Assembly (NCBI GenBank): GCA_946478645.1
Contig: CAMLCW010000274.1
Coordinates: forward strand, 1 to 6,964
Reading direction: 5' to 3'
DNA: 6,964 nucleotides
Source: an uncultured Variovorax sp.
GTDB taxonomy: Bacteria; Pseudomonadota; Gammaproteobacteria; Burkholderiales; Burkholderiaceae
The notes below the pieces were generated by a model, which was given only the letters and a program-made list of their open reading frames with translations, was not told where the DNA came from and made no database searches. The first letter of the stretch is position 1. Each line of letters opens with the position of its first letter. A program made the translations under genes and the position numbers. Of the stretch, positions 6,592-6,964 are shown piece by piece.

Positions 6592-6964
6592 CGCATTGAT
6601 CATCGGCGGCAGCTTCGCCGGCCTTTCCGCTGCCCTGCAGCTCGCGCGTGCGCGAAAGAACGTCTGCATCGTCGATGCGGGCGCGCCGCGCAACCGTTTT
6701 GCCGACGCCGCGCACGGCTTCTTCGGGCAGGACGGCACGCCGCCCCTGAAGATGATGGCCGATGCGCGCGCCAAGGTGCTTGCCTATCCCACCGCCAGTT
6801 TCATCGAAGGCCGTGTGACCGAGGCGCGCGCCGACGGGTCGGGCGGCTTTGCTGCCACGCTTGAAGACGGCCGGCAGCTCTCGGCCGCGCGCATCGTGCT
6901 GGCCTTCGGCGTGGAGGACGGCTTTCCCGGCATCGCCGGCGTCCGCGAGCGCTGGGGCCGGAGC
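6581..6964 (+). CDS. Thioredoxin-reductase-like NAD(P)/FAD-dependent oxidoreductase, N-terminal part (3' end outside window)
   Basis: The first 128 residues of a flavoprotein disulfide-reductase-like enzyme are present. MHFDALIIGGSFAGLSAALQ starts with the beta strand and the dinucleotide-binding GGSFAG loop (9-14) that holds FAD. VCIVDAG (29-35) ends the first beta-alpha-beta unit with the acidic residue that binds the FAD ribose. HGFFGQDGTPP (46-56) is a segment typical of the TrxB-like subgroup, and RIVLAFGVED is the second FAD contact strand near the window end. The window stops after RWGRS. In relatives such as the GliT-type and bacterial TrxR-like enzymes, a CxxC redox motif follows shortly after a similar stretch, so the active-site cysteines would lie just beyond the edge (prediction). 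The gene overlaps the Rrf2 gene by 11 nt, with GAGGA 8 nt upstream, implying coupled expression. The substrate is unknown. Confidence 0.9.
   Translation, partial: MHFDALIIGGSFAGLSAALQLARARKNVCIVDAGAPRNRFADAAHGFFGQDGTPPLKMMADARAKVLAYPTASFIEGRVTEARADGSGGFAATLEDGRQLSAARIVLAFGVEDGFPGIAGVRERWGRS

Overview
The window is GC-rich DNA with strong third-position G/C bias and bacterial-style Shine-Dalgarno sites. Gene content (aerobic benzoyl-CoA 'box' genes in the order boxC-boxB-boxA) and GC-rich intergenic palindromes suggest a betaproteobacterium of the Burkholderiales, most likely Comamonadaceae (Variovorax/Acidovorax-like). That placement is an inference from gene order and sequence style, not from a search.

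Left part (1-4059, + strand): the 3' end of an aerobic benzoate-degradation operon. It holds the C-terminal part of boxC (ring-opening dihydrodiol lyase), complete boxB (diiron benzoyl-CoA epoxidase), complete boxA (ferredoxin/FAD reductase that feeds electrons to BoxB) and a small MaoC-type hydratase that starts 10 nt after boxA. BoxA and BoxB together convert benzoyl-CoA to the 2,3-epoxide; BoxC opens the ring and releases formate. The MaoC protein is not one of the classical box enzymes but could act on the CoA-linked intermediates further down. Two GC-rich palindromic elements lie here: one fills most of the 123-nt gap between boxB and boxA, the other covers the end of the MaoC gene, including its stop codon, and the gap between convergent genes.

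Middle part (4152-5920, - strand): two genes unrelated to benzoate. The first in transcription order is a secreted alpha/beta hydrolase of the dienelactone-hydrolase/PAF-acetylhydrolase-like type with a visible Ser-Asp-His triad. The second is a small exported Gly/Ala/Asn/Thr/Val low-complexity protein whose core follows a 7-residue repeat with 11-residue steps; its function is unknown.

Right part (6130-6964, + strand): an Rrf2-family regulator, divergent from the hydrolase, whose stop overlaps the start of a thioredoxin-reductase-like FAD oxidoreductase that is cut by the window end. The 209-nt divergent gap carries two dyads: an AT-rich one in its middle, and one that overlaps a -10-like box and touches the regulator's start codon. 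This pair looks like an autoregulated redox or thiol-stress unit.

I see no tRNA, rRNA, CRISPR array, insertion sequence or phage gene. The least ordinary items are the heptad/hendecad glycine-rich exported protein, the palindromes woven into the box operon, and the operator-like dyads at the Rrf2 gene.
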